Positions 1 through 9,676 of a stretch of DNA of 64,000 bases are shown in pieces. The stretch spans positions 744,001-808,000 of the forward strand of contig RZUM01000002.1 in the NCBI GenBank assembly GCA_004193205.1. Direction: 5' to 3'. The notes under the pieces are model-generated. The model saw nothing but the letters and a program-made list of their open reading frames with translations. It was not told the origin of the DNA and did not search any database. Position 1 is the first letter of the stretch, and the number at the start of each line of letters is the position of its first letter. The DNA is from Gordonia sediminis (GTDB lineage Bacteria > Actinomycetota > Actinomycetes > Mycobacteriales > Mycobacteriaceae). A program made the position numbers and the translations under genes.

Positions 1-906
1 AACAGGCGCACCCGGCTGGCCCGGCAGGTCCCCGCCGGGCGGATGTTCATCCCGTCGGCGCTGACCATCCTGGCCATCTGCGCGGGCCTCACCGCGATCC
101 GCTTCGCGGCGAACGACAACATCAACATGGCGATGGCTCTCGTCGTCGCCGCGGCGCTGCTCGACGGCATCGACGGTCGGGTCGCCCGGCTGATGGGCGC
201 CACCACCCGGATCGGTGCCGAGATCGACTCGCTCGCCGACGCCATCAATTTCGGCGTGGTGCCGGCGCTCATCGTCTACCTCCATCTGATGGACGGCGAG
301 GACTTCGGCTGGGTTCTGACGCTGGTCTACTGCTGCGCGATCGTGCTGCGCCTGGCCCGCTTCAACACGCTCCTCGACGACGACACCGCGCCCGGCTACA
401 CCCGCGACTTCTTCGTCGGTGTCCCGGCGCCGGCCGCTGCGCTCATGGCGTTGCTGCCCATCGGGTTGTCGCAACAGTTCGGGTCGGGCTGGTGGACGTC
501 GCTCCCCGCGGTCGGCGGATGGCTGGTGTTCGTCGCGCTGCTCGCGGTCAGCCGGGTGCCGACGTCGTCGTTCAAGACCGCGTCGATCCCGCCGCGCGCG
601 CTCGCCGGGTTGCTCGTGGTGGTGGCCATCGGCGCGGCCGTGCTGCTGACCTACCCCTACGTGCTGATGATGATCCTGATCGCCGCCTACCTGATCAACA
701 TCCCGTTCGCGTGGCGCAGTCAGCGGTGGGTGGCGTCGCGCCCCGAACATTGGGAGGACCGTCCCGCGGAGCGGCGCGCGCAGCGGCGGGCCATCGCCCG
801 CGCCCAGCCGGGTCGTCGCCGTCGGCTCGTGGCCGGCCGCTCGCAGGCCCGCCTGGGTCTGCGACGACCCGCGGGTCCTCCGCCCGCCGAGGACTCCACC
901 CGATGA
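1..906 (+). CDS. pssA: CDP-diacylglycerol--serine O-phosphatidyltransferase, 5' end outside window
   Basis: Membrane enzyme making phosphatidylserine from CDP-diacylglycerol and serine. The CDP-alcohol phosphatidyltransferase signature D-G-x2-A-R-x8-G-x3-D-x3-D is complete (D44, G45, A48, R49, G58, D62, D66 counted from the ATG at 43). Several hydrophobic segments follow, then a basic Arg-rich C-terminal tail. The frame is open to base 1 and family members carry a short N-terminal extension, so the true start probably lies upstream of the window. The stop overlaps the next start (ATGA, 903-906). In M. tuberculosis the same gene (Rv0436c) lies between psd and the AAA ATPase gene, so psd is expected just upstream. 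Confidence 0.93.
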   Translation, partial: NRRTRLARQVPAGRMFIPSALTILAICAGLTAIRFAANDNINMAMALVVAAALLDGIDGRVARLMGATTRIGAEIDSLADAINFGVVPALIVYLHLMDGEDFGWVLTLVYCCAIVLRLARFNTLLDDDTAPGYTRDFFVGVPAPAAALMALLPIGLSQQFGSGWWTSLPAVGGWLVFVALLAVSRVPTSSFKTASIPPRALAGLLVVVAIGAAVLLTYPYVLMMILIAAYLINIPFAWRSQRWVASRPEHWEDRPAERRAQRRAIARAQPGRRRRLVAGRSQARLGLRRPAGPPPAEDSTR

Positions 907-3230
907 CCTCACCGGTCCGGCTCACCCTGACCGCACGCGTCAATCCCTCGGCGGCCGAATCGCGCCGAGGCATCGTTCGTATCCATACCGAGGTCCTCGC
1001 CGCGCTGGGGTTGCGGGAATGGGACGCGGTCTCGATCACCGGCGCCCGGGTCACCACAGCCGTCGTGGCCGCGGCGGGTCCCGAGACGCCGACCGGTACC
1101 GCGCTCCTCGACGACATCACCTTCGCCAACGCCGGAGTGCGGGAGAACGCTTCGGTGGTGTTGGCGCCCGTGCGGGTACACGGCGCGACCCGCATCCGGG
1201 TATCGGGTTCGGCGCTGGCCACCCGCTCCGTCGACGAGCCCACACTGCGTCGCGCCCTGCTGGGCAAGGTCGTCACGGTCGGGGATTCGGTGTCGCTGCT
1301 GCCCCGCGATCTCGGCCCCGAGTTCGCCGCCGGGGACGCCACCCGGGCCCTGGCGGTGTCGGTCGGGATCACCTGGACGAATGAGTTGCTCACGGTGGCC
1401 GAGACCGACCCGCCGGGCGCGGTGAGTGTGCAGACCAACACCGCGGTGCTGTGGGTCGGCGACGGTGCGCCCGGCATGCGCCGGGCGCAGGCCGGGCCAG
1501 CACCGACGACGTCCCTGGGGTTCGCGGCCGCGGCGGTTCCGTTCCCACCCGCATCGCCGGGCACGGCCGACAGCGCCGCCGCCGTGGCGCCCGGCGTCTC
1601 GACCGGCATACCGTCGAACCCCGGCGCGGTACGCCCGGTGTCCACGCTGATCGGGGTCGACGGGCCGGTCGCAAAGCTGACCGAGTGGCTGTCGATCACC
1701 CTCGACGAGCCGGAGGTGCTCCGCACGCTGGGCGCGAGCCCCCGACTCGGTGTGCTGATCACCGGACCACCCGGGGCGGGCAAGGCGACGCTGGCGCGTT
1801 CGATATGTGTCGACCGCCCGCTGACCACGATCGACGGGCCCACCGTCGGTGCGTTGGAGGCCAACGCCCGCCTGGGGGCGGTGCGGTCGGCGATCGCGGT
1901 GCTGCGCGGCACGGGTGGTGTCCTACTCATCACCGACGTCGATGCCTTGCTGCCGGGTCCGCGGGAATCCGCAGCACCCGAGCCGGTGTCGACGTTGATC
2001 CTCGATGAACTGCGGTCGGCGATCGCCGACGGCGCCGACGTGCCGCATCGGGGCACGATCGCGTTGATCGCCACGTCCGCCGAACCGGTCCGGCTCGACA
2101 GCCGGCTGCGTGACCCGTCGCTGTGTGACCGCGAACTGATCGTCGGCCTGCCCGACGCCGCGAGCCGCGCGCGGCTGTTGGCCGTCATCCTCACCGACGT
2201 CCCGATCGACGGTCACCTCGATCTCGACGCCGTGGCCGCGCGGACGCCGGGTTTCGTCGCCGGTGATCTCGCGGCGCTGACTCGGGAGGCCGCGCTGCGG
2301 GCGGCGGCCCGGGTGACGACCGGGCACGACGGCGAGCGGCCCGCGACCGCGCTGCGCACCGGAGACCTGCTCGGTGCCCTCGAGGTGATCCGCCCGGTGT
2401 CGCGCCTGGACTCGCCCGAGGTCGCGGTGGGGGCGATCACGCTCGACGACGTCGGGGACATGGTCGAGACCAAGCAGGCGCTGACCGAGGCGGTGCTATG
2501 GCCGTTGCAGCACCCGGACACGTTCACCCGGCTCGGGGTGGAACCACCGCGGGGTGTGCTGCTGTTCGGGCCGCCGGGGTGCGGCAAGACGTTCGTGGTG
2601 CGTGCGCTCGCCGCGTCGGGCCGGCTGTCGGTGCACACCGTCAAGGGTGCCGAGCTGATGGACAAGTGGGTCGGGTCGTCGGAGAAGGCGGTCCGGGATC
2701 TCTTCGAACGGGCCCGCGAGTCCGCGCCGTCGCTGATCTTCCTCGACGAGGTGGACGCGCTGGCCCCGCGTCGCGGACAATCCACCGACTCGGGCGTGGG
2801 TGATCGGGTCGTCGCTGCGCTGCTGACCGAACTCGACGGTGTCGAGCCGTTGCAGGACGTGGTGGTGCTGGGTGCGACGAACCGCCCCGATCTGATCGAT
2901 CCCGCTCTGCTGCGGCCGGGGCGTCTGGAACGGCTGGTGTTCGTGCCCCCGCCGGATGCCGCCGCGCGCGCGGAGATCCTGCGGACGGCGGGACGCAACG
3001 TCCCGCTCGCCGACGAGGTGGATCTGGATGCGCTCGCCGCCGATCTGGAGGGCTATTCGGCCGCGGATTGTTCGGCGTTGTTGCGCGAAGCCGCGCTGTC
3101 GGCGATGCGTCGCGACATCGATGCCGCGACTGTCGGACCCGAGGACGTCGCGGAAGCGCGCCGCCGGGTCCGACCGTCGCTGGATGCGGCGCAGGTGGAG
3201 AACCTACGCGCCTACGCCGACCGACGCTGA
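903..3230 (+). CDS. CDC48/p97-like tandem AAA ATPase (Rv0435c-type)
   Basis: 775 aa protein with a CDC48 N-domain-like segment (about 1-180), a linker rich in Ala/Pro, and two AAA modules. D1 is degenerate: its Walker A near residue 288 reads GPPGAGKA, with Ala where Thr/Ser is expected, and its Walker B reads LLITDVD, lacking the catalytic Glu. D2 is canonical: GPPGCGKT near 556, FLDEVDA, and the ATNRPDLIDPALLRPGR segment with sensor and Arg-finger residues. Unfolding should therefore be driven mainly by D2. The start is the ATG overlapping the pssA stop, so the two are translationally coupled. The substrate is unknown; the pssA-AAA pairing is conserved in mycobacteria. Confidence 0.88.
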   Translation: MTSPVRLTLTARVNPSAAESRRGIVRIHTEVLAALGLREWDAVSITGARVTTAVVAAAGPETPTGTALLDDITFANAGVRENASVVLAPVRVHGATRIRVSGSALATRSVDEPTLRRALLGKVVTVGDSVSLLPRDLGPEFAAGDATRALAVSVGITWTNELLTVAETDPPGAVSVQTNTAVLWVGDGAPGMRRAQAGPAPTTSLGFAAAAVPFPPASPGTADSAAAVAPGVSTGIPSNPGAVRPVSTLIGVDGPVAKLTEWLSITLDEPEVLRTLGASPRLGVLITGPPGAGKATLARSICVDRPLTTIDGPTVGALEANARLGAVRSAIAVLRGTGGVLLITDVDALLPGPRESAAPEPVSTLILDELRSAIADGADVPHRGTIALIATSAEPVRLDSRLRDPSLCDRELIVGLPDAASRARLLAVILTDVPIDGHLDLDAVAARTPGFVAGDLAALTREAALRAAARVTTGHDGERPATALRTGDLLGALEVIRPVSRLDSPEVAVGAITLDDVGDMVETKQALTEAVLWPLQHPDTFTRLGVEPPRGVLLFGPPGCGKTFVVRALAASGRLSVHTVKGAELMDKWVGSSEKAVRDLFERARESAPSLIFLDEVDALAPRRGQSTDSGVGDRVVAALLTELDGVEPLQDVVVLGATNRPDLIDPALLRPGRLERLVFVPPPDAAARAEILRTAGRNVPLADEVDLDALAADLEGYSAADCSALLREAALSAMRRDIDAATVGPEDVAEARRRVRPSLDAAQVENLRAYADRR

Positions 3231-3247
3231 GGTATGACGCTGAGGTA

Positions 3248-3964
3248 TCAGGCCCCGGTCGAACCCTGCGGGGTCGTGGTCTGGCCCGGCGTGGTCTGAC
3301 CCGGTGTGGTCTGACCCGGGGTCTGCTGCGGCATCTGCCCCTGCCCCGGCAGCTGACCGTCACCCGGACCGTGCCCATGTCGACCGGGGAACTGCCCCAT
3401 CCCGCCCTGGCCGTCCTGGCCGCCGGGCATCTGCCCGAAGCCGCCGTACCCGCCGGCGCCCGAGCCCCCGGCCCCTGGTCCGAAGCCGCTCTGCTGCCAG
3501 GCGGAGCCGGGCCCCTGGTTCGAGGACGACGAGTCGCCGACCGCGTAGCCGACACCGAAGCCGACGAGCGCCATCACGACGGCGACGCCGATGCCGCCGG
3601 CGATGATCGCGTTGCGAACCTTGTCGGTCACGCCCTGCGACGAAGCTGCGGGCGGCTGGGCCATCGGCTGTTGGGCCATCGGCTGCTGGTTCGACTGCCA
3701 CGCCATCGGCTGCTCGGCTCCCGGCTGCGCTCCCGGCGACACCGGGATCTGCTCGGTCGCCGCATCCGGCGCGGGTCCATCGGTGAACGGGCGCTCCGCA
3801 CCGAGCGGCTCGGTCGCCGGGTTCTCCGCCCATGACGGGTCCGGCGCCGCCTGGTCCGGCGCCGCCTGGTCCGGCGCCGCCTGGTCCGCCGCCGCCTGGT
3901 CGGGCGCCGGCACATCCGCCGACTGGTCGCCGCGGGCCACGTTGTCGTCCTGAGGTGTGGACAT
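3248..3964 (-). CDS. Pro/Gln/Ala-rich single-pass membrane protein
   Basis: 238 aa protein of unknown function. Residues 1-130 are acidic and low in complexity, with four copies of a five-residue unit (DQAAP type, 3843-3902). One transmembrane helix follows at about 133-158 (GGIGVAVVMALVGFGVGYAVG), then an outer Gly/Pro/Gln-rich segment ending in TPGQT repeats. The layout suggests a cytoplasmic disordered N-terminus and an extracytoplasmic linker-like tail. It converges on the AAA ATPase gene with a 17-bp gap. No catalytic motif is visible. It is absent from the M. tuberculosis version of this neighbourhood as I remember it. Confidence 0.75.
   Translation of the reverse strand: MSTPQDDNVARGDQSADVPAPDQAAADQAAPDQAAPDQAAPDPSWAENPATEPLGAERPFTDGPAPDAATEQIPVSPGAQPGAEQPMAWQSNQQPMAQQPMAQPPAASSQGVTDKVRNAIIAGGIGVAVVMALVGFGVGYAVGDSSSSNQGPGSAWQQSGFGPGAGGSGAGGYGGFGQMPGGQDGQGGMGQFPGRHGHGPGDGQLPGQGQMPQQTPGQTTPGQTTPGQTTTPQGSTGA
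3276..3320 (-). repeat. 15-bp tandem repeat, three units
   Basis: Three near-identical 15-mers (GTGGTCTGRCCCGGN) encode TPGQT repeats at the C-terminus of the same membrane protein. Confidence 0.85.
3843..3902 (-). repeat. 15-bp tandem repeat, four units
   Basis: Three exact copies of GGCGCCGCCTGGTCC and one variant encode four five-residue DQAAP-like units near the N-terminus of the Pro/Gln-rich membrane protein. A prime site for length variation between strains. Confidence 0.9.
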
Positions 3965-4092
3965 CGTTGTCTCTCGCTTTCGTGCAGATGAAAAGTGATA
4001 TCCACCGTGCTGGCGTCACCTGGTGGGTCGCTGCCGCGAACCTGTCAATCCCCTGTGAGAACCCGACAAACCCGGCACTACCGGAACGCAGG

Positions 4093-4512
4093 CTACCGAC
4101 CGGCGGTGATCTGGTAGAAGACGGCGCCGGTACCCGCGGCGCCGGGAGTCGTCCCCACCTGCACCCAGTACGTGTCACCGTTCTTCGTTGCCGACAGGAT
4201 CACCACCCGACGGTCTCCGTCGCTCGTGCGCTGCGACTCGGTGTAGCCCTGTTCGGTCAGGGTCTGCACCGCGGTGTCGAGTACATTCCCGGCCTCGGGG
4301 CCGCCCTGGACGGTGACCGACCAGCCGTCGGCGCGGTTGCCGTCGGCGCTCAGCACCGTGCCGGTCACCAACGGGACCTGCGCCGTCGGGAAATCGCCGG
4401 GCAATCCGGCGTTGCCCGACTGTTCGTCGCCGCCCCCACCGCAGCCCGCGAGCACCGCGATCGCCACGAGCAGTGCGACGATCAACGATGACGACCTGGC
4501 GCAGCGGATCAT
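4093..4512 (-). CDS. Small predicted lipoprotein
   Basis: 139 aa protein starting MIRCARSSSLIVALL, with a signal peptide and a clear lipobox LAGC (Cys at about residue 22) followed by Gly-rich linker sequence. The mature part, about 115 aa, is soluble and resembles no family I can name; it has a short beta-rich pattern (VTVQGG, VVILSATKNGDTYWVQVG). The start was chosen because the lipobox spacing fits this ATG; the longer open frame upstream is antisense to mrpA and unlikely. Divergent from the mrp operon with 75 bp between, so it could share control with it. Cell-surface anchored. Confidence 0.8.
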   Translation of the reverse strand: MIRCARSSSLIVALLVAIAVLAGCGGGGDEQSGNAGLPGDFPTAQVPLVTGTVLSADGNRADGWSVTVQGGPEAGNVLDTAVQTLTEQGYTESQRTSDGDRRVVILSATKNGDTYWVQVGTTPGAAGTGAVFYQITAGR

Positions 4513-4587
4513 GCCAGCAACGGTAAGGTAGACACCGCGGGCGATGCCCGTGACACCCCGCCCGAATCCGAAAGACGGTGTGCCCAC

Positions 4588-7494
4588 TTGATCTCCGTGC
4601 TGGCCGCGCTCGCGCTGTGCGCACTGCTCGCGCCCCCGGTGATCCGGTTGCTCGGTACCCGCGGCTTCTATGTGCTCGCACTGGCGCCCGCCGGCGCCCT
4701 CGTGTGGGTCATCGCCAACTGGCCCGCCGACGATGCACCGCCGGCCGTTGAGACAGTGGAATGGGTGCCCGTCCTGCACATGGACATCGTCACCCGCTTC
4801 GACACGCTCAGCGCGATCATGTCGGTCCTCATCCTGGGTGTCGGGGCGCTGGTGTTGTGTTACTGCGCCCACTACTTCGACGATGCGCGACCGCGGGTGG
4901 CGGTCTTCGGCGGCGAGATGATCGCATTCGCGGCCGCCATGTTCGGCCTGGTGGTCAGCGACAACATGCTGGTCCTTTACGTGTTCTGGGAACTGACCAC
5001 GGTCCTGTCGTTCATGCTGGTCGGTTTCTACGGCATCCGCGCCACCGCGCGGCGTGCAGCCACCCAGGCCCTGCTGGTCACCACGGCCGGGGGCCTGGCG
5101 ATGCTGGTCGGCATCATCATGCTCGGCGAACGCGCCGGCTCGTTCCTGCTGTCGGACATCCTGGCCAACCCGCCCGCGACCGGGGTGTACGTCGACTGCG
5201 CGGTAGTGCTGATGCTGATCGGGGCGCTCAGCAAGTCGGCGATCGTCCCGTTCCACTTCTGGCTCCCCGGCGCGATGGCCGCACCCACCCCGGTCAGCGC
5301 CTATCTGCACGCCGCGGCGATGGTGAAGGCCGGCATCTACCTCATCGCACGGCTCGCACCAGGCTTCGCGACCATACCGAGTTGGCAGGTCCTCGTCGTC
5401 GGCCTGGGCATGGTCACGATGGTGCTCGGCGGGTGGCGGTCCTTGCGGGAACTCGACCTCAAACTCGTGCTCGCGTTCGGCACGGTCTCCCAGCTCGGCT
5501 TCCTCTCCGTGCTCGTCGGGATCGGTGACGCCAACGTCGCGATGGCGGGACTCGCGATGCTGGTCGCGCATGCCTTGTTCAAGGCCTCCCTGTTCATGGT
5601 GGTCGGGATCATCGACCATTCGACCGGCACCCGCGACATCCGGCGGCTGGCACGCCTCGGGCATCGTCTGCCCGTGCTCGCGCTCACCGCTGCGGTTGCC
5701 GGCGCGAGCATGGCCGGGCTGCCGTTCACCCTCGGCTTCGTGGGCAAGGAGACCGCCTTCGGTTCGGTCTGGGACACCGGGGCCTTCCTGCCGTGGCAGG
5801 CGGAGACCATCGACGTCGTGCTGTTGGTCGGTTCGACCATCACCTTCGCCTACACCTGCCGATTCCTGTGGGGCGCTTTCGGCCGCAAGGTGCGCACCGC
5901 CCCGAGCCCGGTGGTCGCGAAGCTGCACCCGCCGGGGCCGCTGTTCCTCGCCGCCCCGATCCTGCTCGCGCTCGGCGGCGTGGTCGCCGGATTCGCGAGC
6001 CCGTGGATCGGCAGCCTCTTCGAACCGTATGCGCAGACGTTGCCCGCCTACGGGCACGAACTCGAGCATCTGGCGATGTGGCATGGCTTCGGTCTGCCGG
6101 TGATCTTCACGATCGTCGTGATCGTCGCCGGCACCATGTTGTTCGTGGCGATTCGCCTCCTCGGCGACCGGCTGTTCCGCCGGCCGCTCGTCAACGCGGA
6201 CCGCATCTACGACGCGACACTCCGCGCCGCCGACACCGCCTCGCTGATGCTGACCCGCAACACCCAACGCGGGTCGCTGCCGATCACGCAGGGTGTGATC
6301 CTGTCGACCACGATCCTGCTGCCCCTCGCGGCGCTGGCCCTCGGATCACGCAATCGGCTGGAGTTCGCCGGATTCGACACCGTGAACCAGCTCGTCATCG
6401 GCGGCATCATCGTGGCGGCGGCACTGACCGCCACCGTGCTGCGCAACCGTCTCGCCGCGACCCTGGTGGTGGGGCTCACCGGATACGGGGCAGGCATGCT
6501 GTTCGCGCTCTACGGCGCCCCGGACCTGGCGTTGACCCAATTCCTGGTCGAGACGCTCACGCTGGTGATCTTCGTGCTGGTGCTACGCAAGCTGCCCGCC
6601 GAGCCCGAACCCCGGCACGCGACCGGTTTCCGTCCCCTGCGTGCCGCGGTCGCCGTCGCCTTCGGCGCAACGCTGGTGACGGTGGGCCTGTTCGCCGCGG
6701 CCGCCCGCTCCGAGCAGCCGCTGCACGTCGACATCCCCGAGGCCGCCTACGAATTCGGGCACGGCGCGAACGCGGTGAACGTCCTGCTGGTCGACATCCG
6801 CGCGTGGGACACGCTCGGTGAGGTCTCGGTCCTGATCGTCGCCGCCACCGGAGTGGCGTCGATGGTCTTCCGCAACCGTCGCTTCGGCGCGGTGCCGCGC
6901 GTCGCCGATGCCGCCCGGATGCAGGCGGGCTTCAGCGGCGACGCCGACGACCCGATCCCACCCGATCGCACCACCTGGCTGTTGGGCAGCGACTTCCGTG
7001 ACCCGCGGCACCGGTCGATGATCCTCGAGGCCACCACCAGGCTGATCTTCCCGACCATGGTGGTGCTCTCGCTGTACTTCTTCTACGCCGGACACAACGC
7101 CCCCGGCGGCGGTTTCGCCGGCGGCCTGACCATGGGCCTGGCGCTGGTGCTGCGGTATCTGGCCGGCGGCCGCTACGAGCTCGGCGAGGCCCTGCCGATC
7201 GAACCCGGACGCATTCTCGGCCTCGGGCTGGCCATCTCGGCGGGCACCGCGGTCACCTCGTTGTTCCTCGGTGCCCCGGCGCTGTCGTCGGCGGTCTTCT
7301 CGGTGACGCTGCCGGTGCTCGGCGACGTCAAGCTCGTGACCGCGCTGTTCTTCGACCTCGGCATCTACTTCATCGTCGTCGGGCTGGTGCTCGACATTCT
7401 GCGCAGCCTCGGTGCGCGCCTCGACGTGGAGTCCAGCGCTGTCGACAACCAGCCGGCTCCGGAGAGCCCGACAGCCGGGCAGGTGAGCCGATGA
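4588..7494 (+). CDS. mrpA: Mrp antiporter subunit A with fused MrpB domain
   Basis: 968 aa, the largest subunit of the Mrp cation/proton antiporter, related to complex I subunit NuoL. The antiporter core shows WELTTVLSF near residue 135 and the KSAIVPFHFWLPGAMAAPTP segment of the proton-antiporter domain. From about residue 806 (DPRHRSMILEATTRLIFP, NAPGGGFAGG) the sequence is MrpB-like, so subunits A and B are one polypeptide, which explains why no separate mrpB follows. It starts with TTG at 4588, the first in-frame start before the hydrophobic N-terminus; no strong ribosome binding site is visible. First gene of a six-gene operon with stop-start overlaps throughout. Confidence 0.92.
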   Translation: MISVLAALALCALLAPPVIRLLGTRGFYVLALAPAGALVWVIANWPADDAPPAVETVEWVPVLHMDIVTRFDTLSAIMSVLILGVGALVLCYCAHYFDDARPRVAVFGGEMIAFAAAMFGLVVSDNMLVLYVFWELTTVLSFMLVGFYGIRATARRAATQALLVTTAGGLAMLVGIIMLGERAGSFLLSDILANPPATGVYVDCAVVLMLIGALSKSAIVPFHFWLPGAMAAPTPVSAYLHAAAMVKAGIYLIARLAPGFATIPSWQVLVVGLGMVTMVLGGWRSLRELDLKLVLAFGTVSQLGFLSVLVGIGDANVAMAGLAMLVAHALFKASLFMVVGIIDHSTGTRDIRRLARLGHRLPVLALTAAVAGASMAGLPFTLGFVGKETAFGSVWDTGAFLPWQAETIDVVLLVGSTITFAYTCRFLWGAFGRKVRTAPSPVVAKLHPPGPLFLAAPILLALGGVVAGFASPWIGSLFEPYAQTLPAYGHELEHLAMWHGFGLPVIFTIVVIVAGTMLFVAIRLLGDRLFRRPLVNADRIYDATLRAADTASLMLTRNTQRGSLPITQGVILSTTILLPLAALALGSRNRLEFAGFDTVNQLVIGGIIVAAALTATVLRNRLAATLVVGLTGYGAGMLFALYGAPDLALTQFLVETLTLVIFVLVLRKLPAEPEPRHATGFRPLRAAVAVAFGATLVTVGLFAAAARSEQPLHVDIPEAAYEFGHGANAVNVLLVDIRAWDTLGEVSVLIVAATGVASMVFRNRRFGAVPRVADAARMQAGFSGDADDPIPPDRTTWLLGSDFRDPRHRSMILEATTRLIFPTMVVLSLYFFYAGHNAPGGGFAGGLTMGLALVLRYLAGGRYELGEALPIEPGRILGLGLAISAGTAVTSLFLGAPALSSAVFSVTLPVLGDVKLVTALFFDLGIYFIVVGLVLDILRSLGARLDVESSAVDNQPAPESPTAGQVSR

Positions 7495-8072
7495 GCATCA
7501 ACCTCGGATTGCTGATCGTCATCGGAGTGCTCGCCGCGTGCGGCGCCTACCTGCTGATGGAGCGCAGCCTGATCCGGATGCTGCTGGGTCTGCTGCTGTG
7601 CGGCAACGCGATCAATCTGTTGATCCTGGTGGTCTCCGGGCACATCGGCAATCCCCCGATCCTCGGCCGCACGGCCGAGGCCCGCCCGGCGGACTCAGAT
7701 GCCCTTGCACAGGCCATGGTGCTCACCGCGATCGTCATCACCATGGGGGTGGCGGCGTTCGTGCTGTCGCTTGTCTACCGGCTGTTCGTCATCAACCGCG
7801 ACGACGACGACCTCGACGACGACACCGAAGACGTCAAGATCCTGGGCAGTTCGTTGCAGGACGCCCCCGACCGCGACCGCAGCGACGACCCCGTCACGCT
7901 CGCCGACACCACCGCCGGTGATCTCTTCGACGACGAGGGCAATCCGCTCACCCCCGCCGAGTACGCCGCGCGCCATCTCGGGGTCATCGAGACCGACCTG
8001 ATGCCCGAGGACGTGGAGGTCATCACCGCGAACGCCGACGACACCGACACCGTCGAGGGGGCCGACCGATGA
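7491..8072 (+). CDS. mrpC: Mrp antiporter subunit C, with acidic C-terminal extension
   Basis: 193 aa; related to NuoK. Three transmembrane helices cover about residues 1-100, including the NuoK/MrpC core LLLCGNAINLLIL. The remaining ~90 residues are highly acidic (DDDDLDDDTED and similar) and make it much longer than the usual 110-125 aa. The tail has no recognised domain. ATGA overlap with mrpA upstream and mrpD downstream. Confidence 0.93.
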   Translation: MSINLGLLIVIGVLAACGAYLLMERSLIRMLLGLLLCGNAINLLILVVSGHIGNPPILGRTAEARPADSDALAQAMVLTAIVITMGVAAFVLSLVYRLFVINRDDDDLDDDTEDVKILGSSLQDAPDRDRSDDPVTLADTTAGDLFDDEGNPLTPAEYAARHLGVIETDLMPEDVEVITANADDTDTVEGADR

Positions 8073-9676
8073 CCCCGCAGCCGTCCTGGGTGACGGTGCT
8101 GATCGTGCTGCCGACGCTGGTCCCCATCGTCGCGGCCGCGCTGACCCTGGTGATGGGCCGCAGTCCGCGTTTCCAGCGGGTCGTCACCGTCGGCGCCATC
8201 TCGGTGGCGTTCGCCAACTCATGTCTGCTGCTCTACCTCACCAACACGTACGGGACGTTCGCGGTCGCCATCGGCGGCTGGGGCGGACGGGGATACCCCA
8301 ACGGCCCGCTCGGCATCACCCTCGTCGTCGACCAACTGGCCGCGTTGATGCTGGTGGTGTCGACTGTCGTGTTGCTGTGCGTCGTGCTGTACGCGATCGG
8401 TCAGGGTATCCGTGACGGTACCGAGCAGCAGCCGGTGTCGATCTTCCTGCCGACCTATCTGATCCTGACGGCCGGGGTCTGTAACGCCTTCCTGGCCGGC
8501 GACCTGTTCAACCTCTACGTGTCGTTCGAGGTGCTGCTGGCCGCGAGCTTCGTGCTGCTGACGCTCGGCGCCAGCCCGGACCGGGTTCGGGCCGGGGCGT
8601 CGTACGTGATGGTGTCGATGGTGTCGTCGCTGATCTTCCTGTCCGGGATCGCGTTCGCCTACTCGACCACCGGCACCCTGAACCTCGCGGAGATGGCCAC
8701 ACGGCTCGATCATGTCCCCGACGGCACCCGCAACGCGCTCTACGCGGTGCTGCTGGTGGCGTTCGGGATCAAGGCGGCGGTGTTCCCGCTGTCGACCTGG
8801 CTGCCCGACTCCTACCCCACCGCGCCCGCTCCGGTCACCGCCGTGTTCGCCGGCCTGCTCACCAAGGTCGGTGTATACGCGATCATCCGGGCCCACACCC
8901 TGCTGTTCCCGGGTGGGTCCATGGACGACGTCCTGCTCGTGGCCGGCGTGCTGACGATGCTGGTGGGCATCTTCGGCGCGATCGCGCAGTCCGACATCAA
9001 ACGGCTGCTGTCGTTCACCCTGGTCAGCCACATCGGCTATATGGTGTTCGGCATCGCGCTGTCGTCGCGGTTCGGGCTGTCGGCGGCGATCTACTACGTC
9101 GCCCACCACATCCTTGTCCAGACCACACTGTTCCTCGTGGTGGGTCTCATCGAACGGCAGGCCGGGTCCGCGTCGCTGCGGCGGCTCGGTGGCCTGATCG
9201 CCAGCCCGCTGCTGGCCGGGCTGTTCCTCATCCCGGCGCTGAACCTCGGCGGCATCCCACCGTTCTCCGGGTTCATCGGGAAGGTCGCACTCCTCGAGGC
9301 GGGCGTGCAGGACGGTTCGGTACTCGCGTGGGTGCTGGTGGCCGGGTCGGTCGTCACCAGCCTGCTGACCTTGTACGTGGTGGCCCGGGTATGGACGAAG
9401 GGTTTCTGGCGTCCACGCGCCGACGCCCCGGAGGGTGATCTGGCCGATCGGGCGCCGTCCGCGCTGATCGACGAGAGCACCGACATCGCCTTCGACGACC
9501 GCGCCGATGTGGGGCGGATGCCGATCGGCATGGTCGTACCGACGGTGCTGATGGTGGTGGCCGGGCTGGTCCTGACCCTGTGGGCGGGCCCGATCCTCGG
9601 GTTCACCGACCGGGCCGCGAACGACATCGTCGACCGTGGCGTGTACATCGAGGCCGTGTTGGGAGGTGCACGGTGA
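8069..9676 (+). CDS. mrpD: Mrp antiporter subunit D
   Basis: 535 aa, NuoM/NuoN-like proton-translocating subunit with about 14 hydrophobic helices. Family features include FNLYVSFEVLLAAS, FGIKAAVFPLSTWLPDSYP with its conserved Lys, and AQSDIKRLLSFTLVSHIGYM. Near the C-terminus an acidic loop (about 450-490) interrupts the last helices. Starts inside the mrpC stop (ATGA) and overlaps mrpE by GTGA. It works as part of the membrane complex exchanging Na+ or other cations for protons. Confidence 0.95.
   Translation: MTPQPSWVTVLIVLPTLVPIVAAALTLVMGRSPRFQRVVTVGAISVAFANSCLLLYLTNTYGTFAVAIGGWGGRGYPNGPLGITLVVDQLAALMLVVSTVVLLCVVLYAIGQGIRDGTEQQPVSIFLPTYLILTAGVCNAFLAGDLFNLYVSFEVLLAASFVLLTLGASPDRVRAGASYVMVSMVSSLIFLSGIAFAYSTTGTLNLAEMATRLDHVPDGTRNALYAVLLVAFGIKAAVFPLSTWLPDSYPTAPAPVTAVFAGLLTKVGVYAIIRAHTLLFPGGSMDDVLLVAGVLTMLVGIFGAIAQSDIKRLLSFTLVSHIGYMVFGIALSSRFGLSAAIYYVAHHILVQTTLFLVVGLIERQAGSASLRRLGGLIASPLLAGLFLIPALNLGGIPPFSGFIGKVALLEAGVQDGSVLAWVLVAGSVVTSLLTLYVVARVWTKGFWRPRADAPEGDLADRAPSALIDESTDIAFDDRADVGRMPIGMVVPTVLMVVAGLVLTLWAGPILGFTDRAANDIVDRGVYIEAVLGGAR

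Noticed and set aside
4513-6267. Long minus-strand open frame extending the lipoprotein to 724 aa
   Set aside because: It is antisense to mrpA, His/Asp/Arg-rich like a shadow frame, and the lipoprotein signal starts at 4512.
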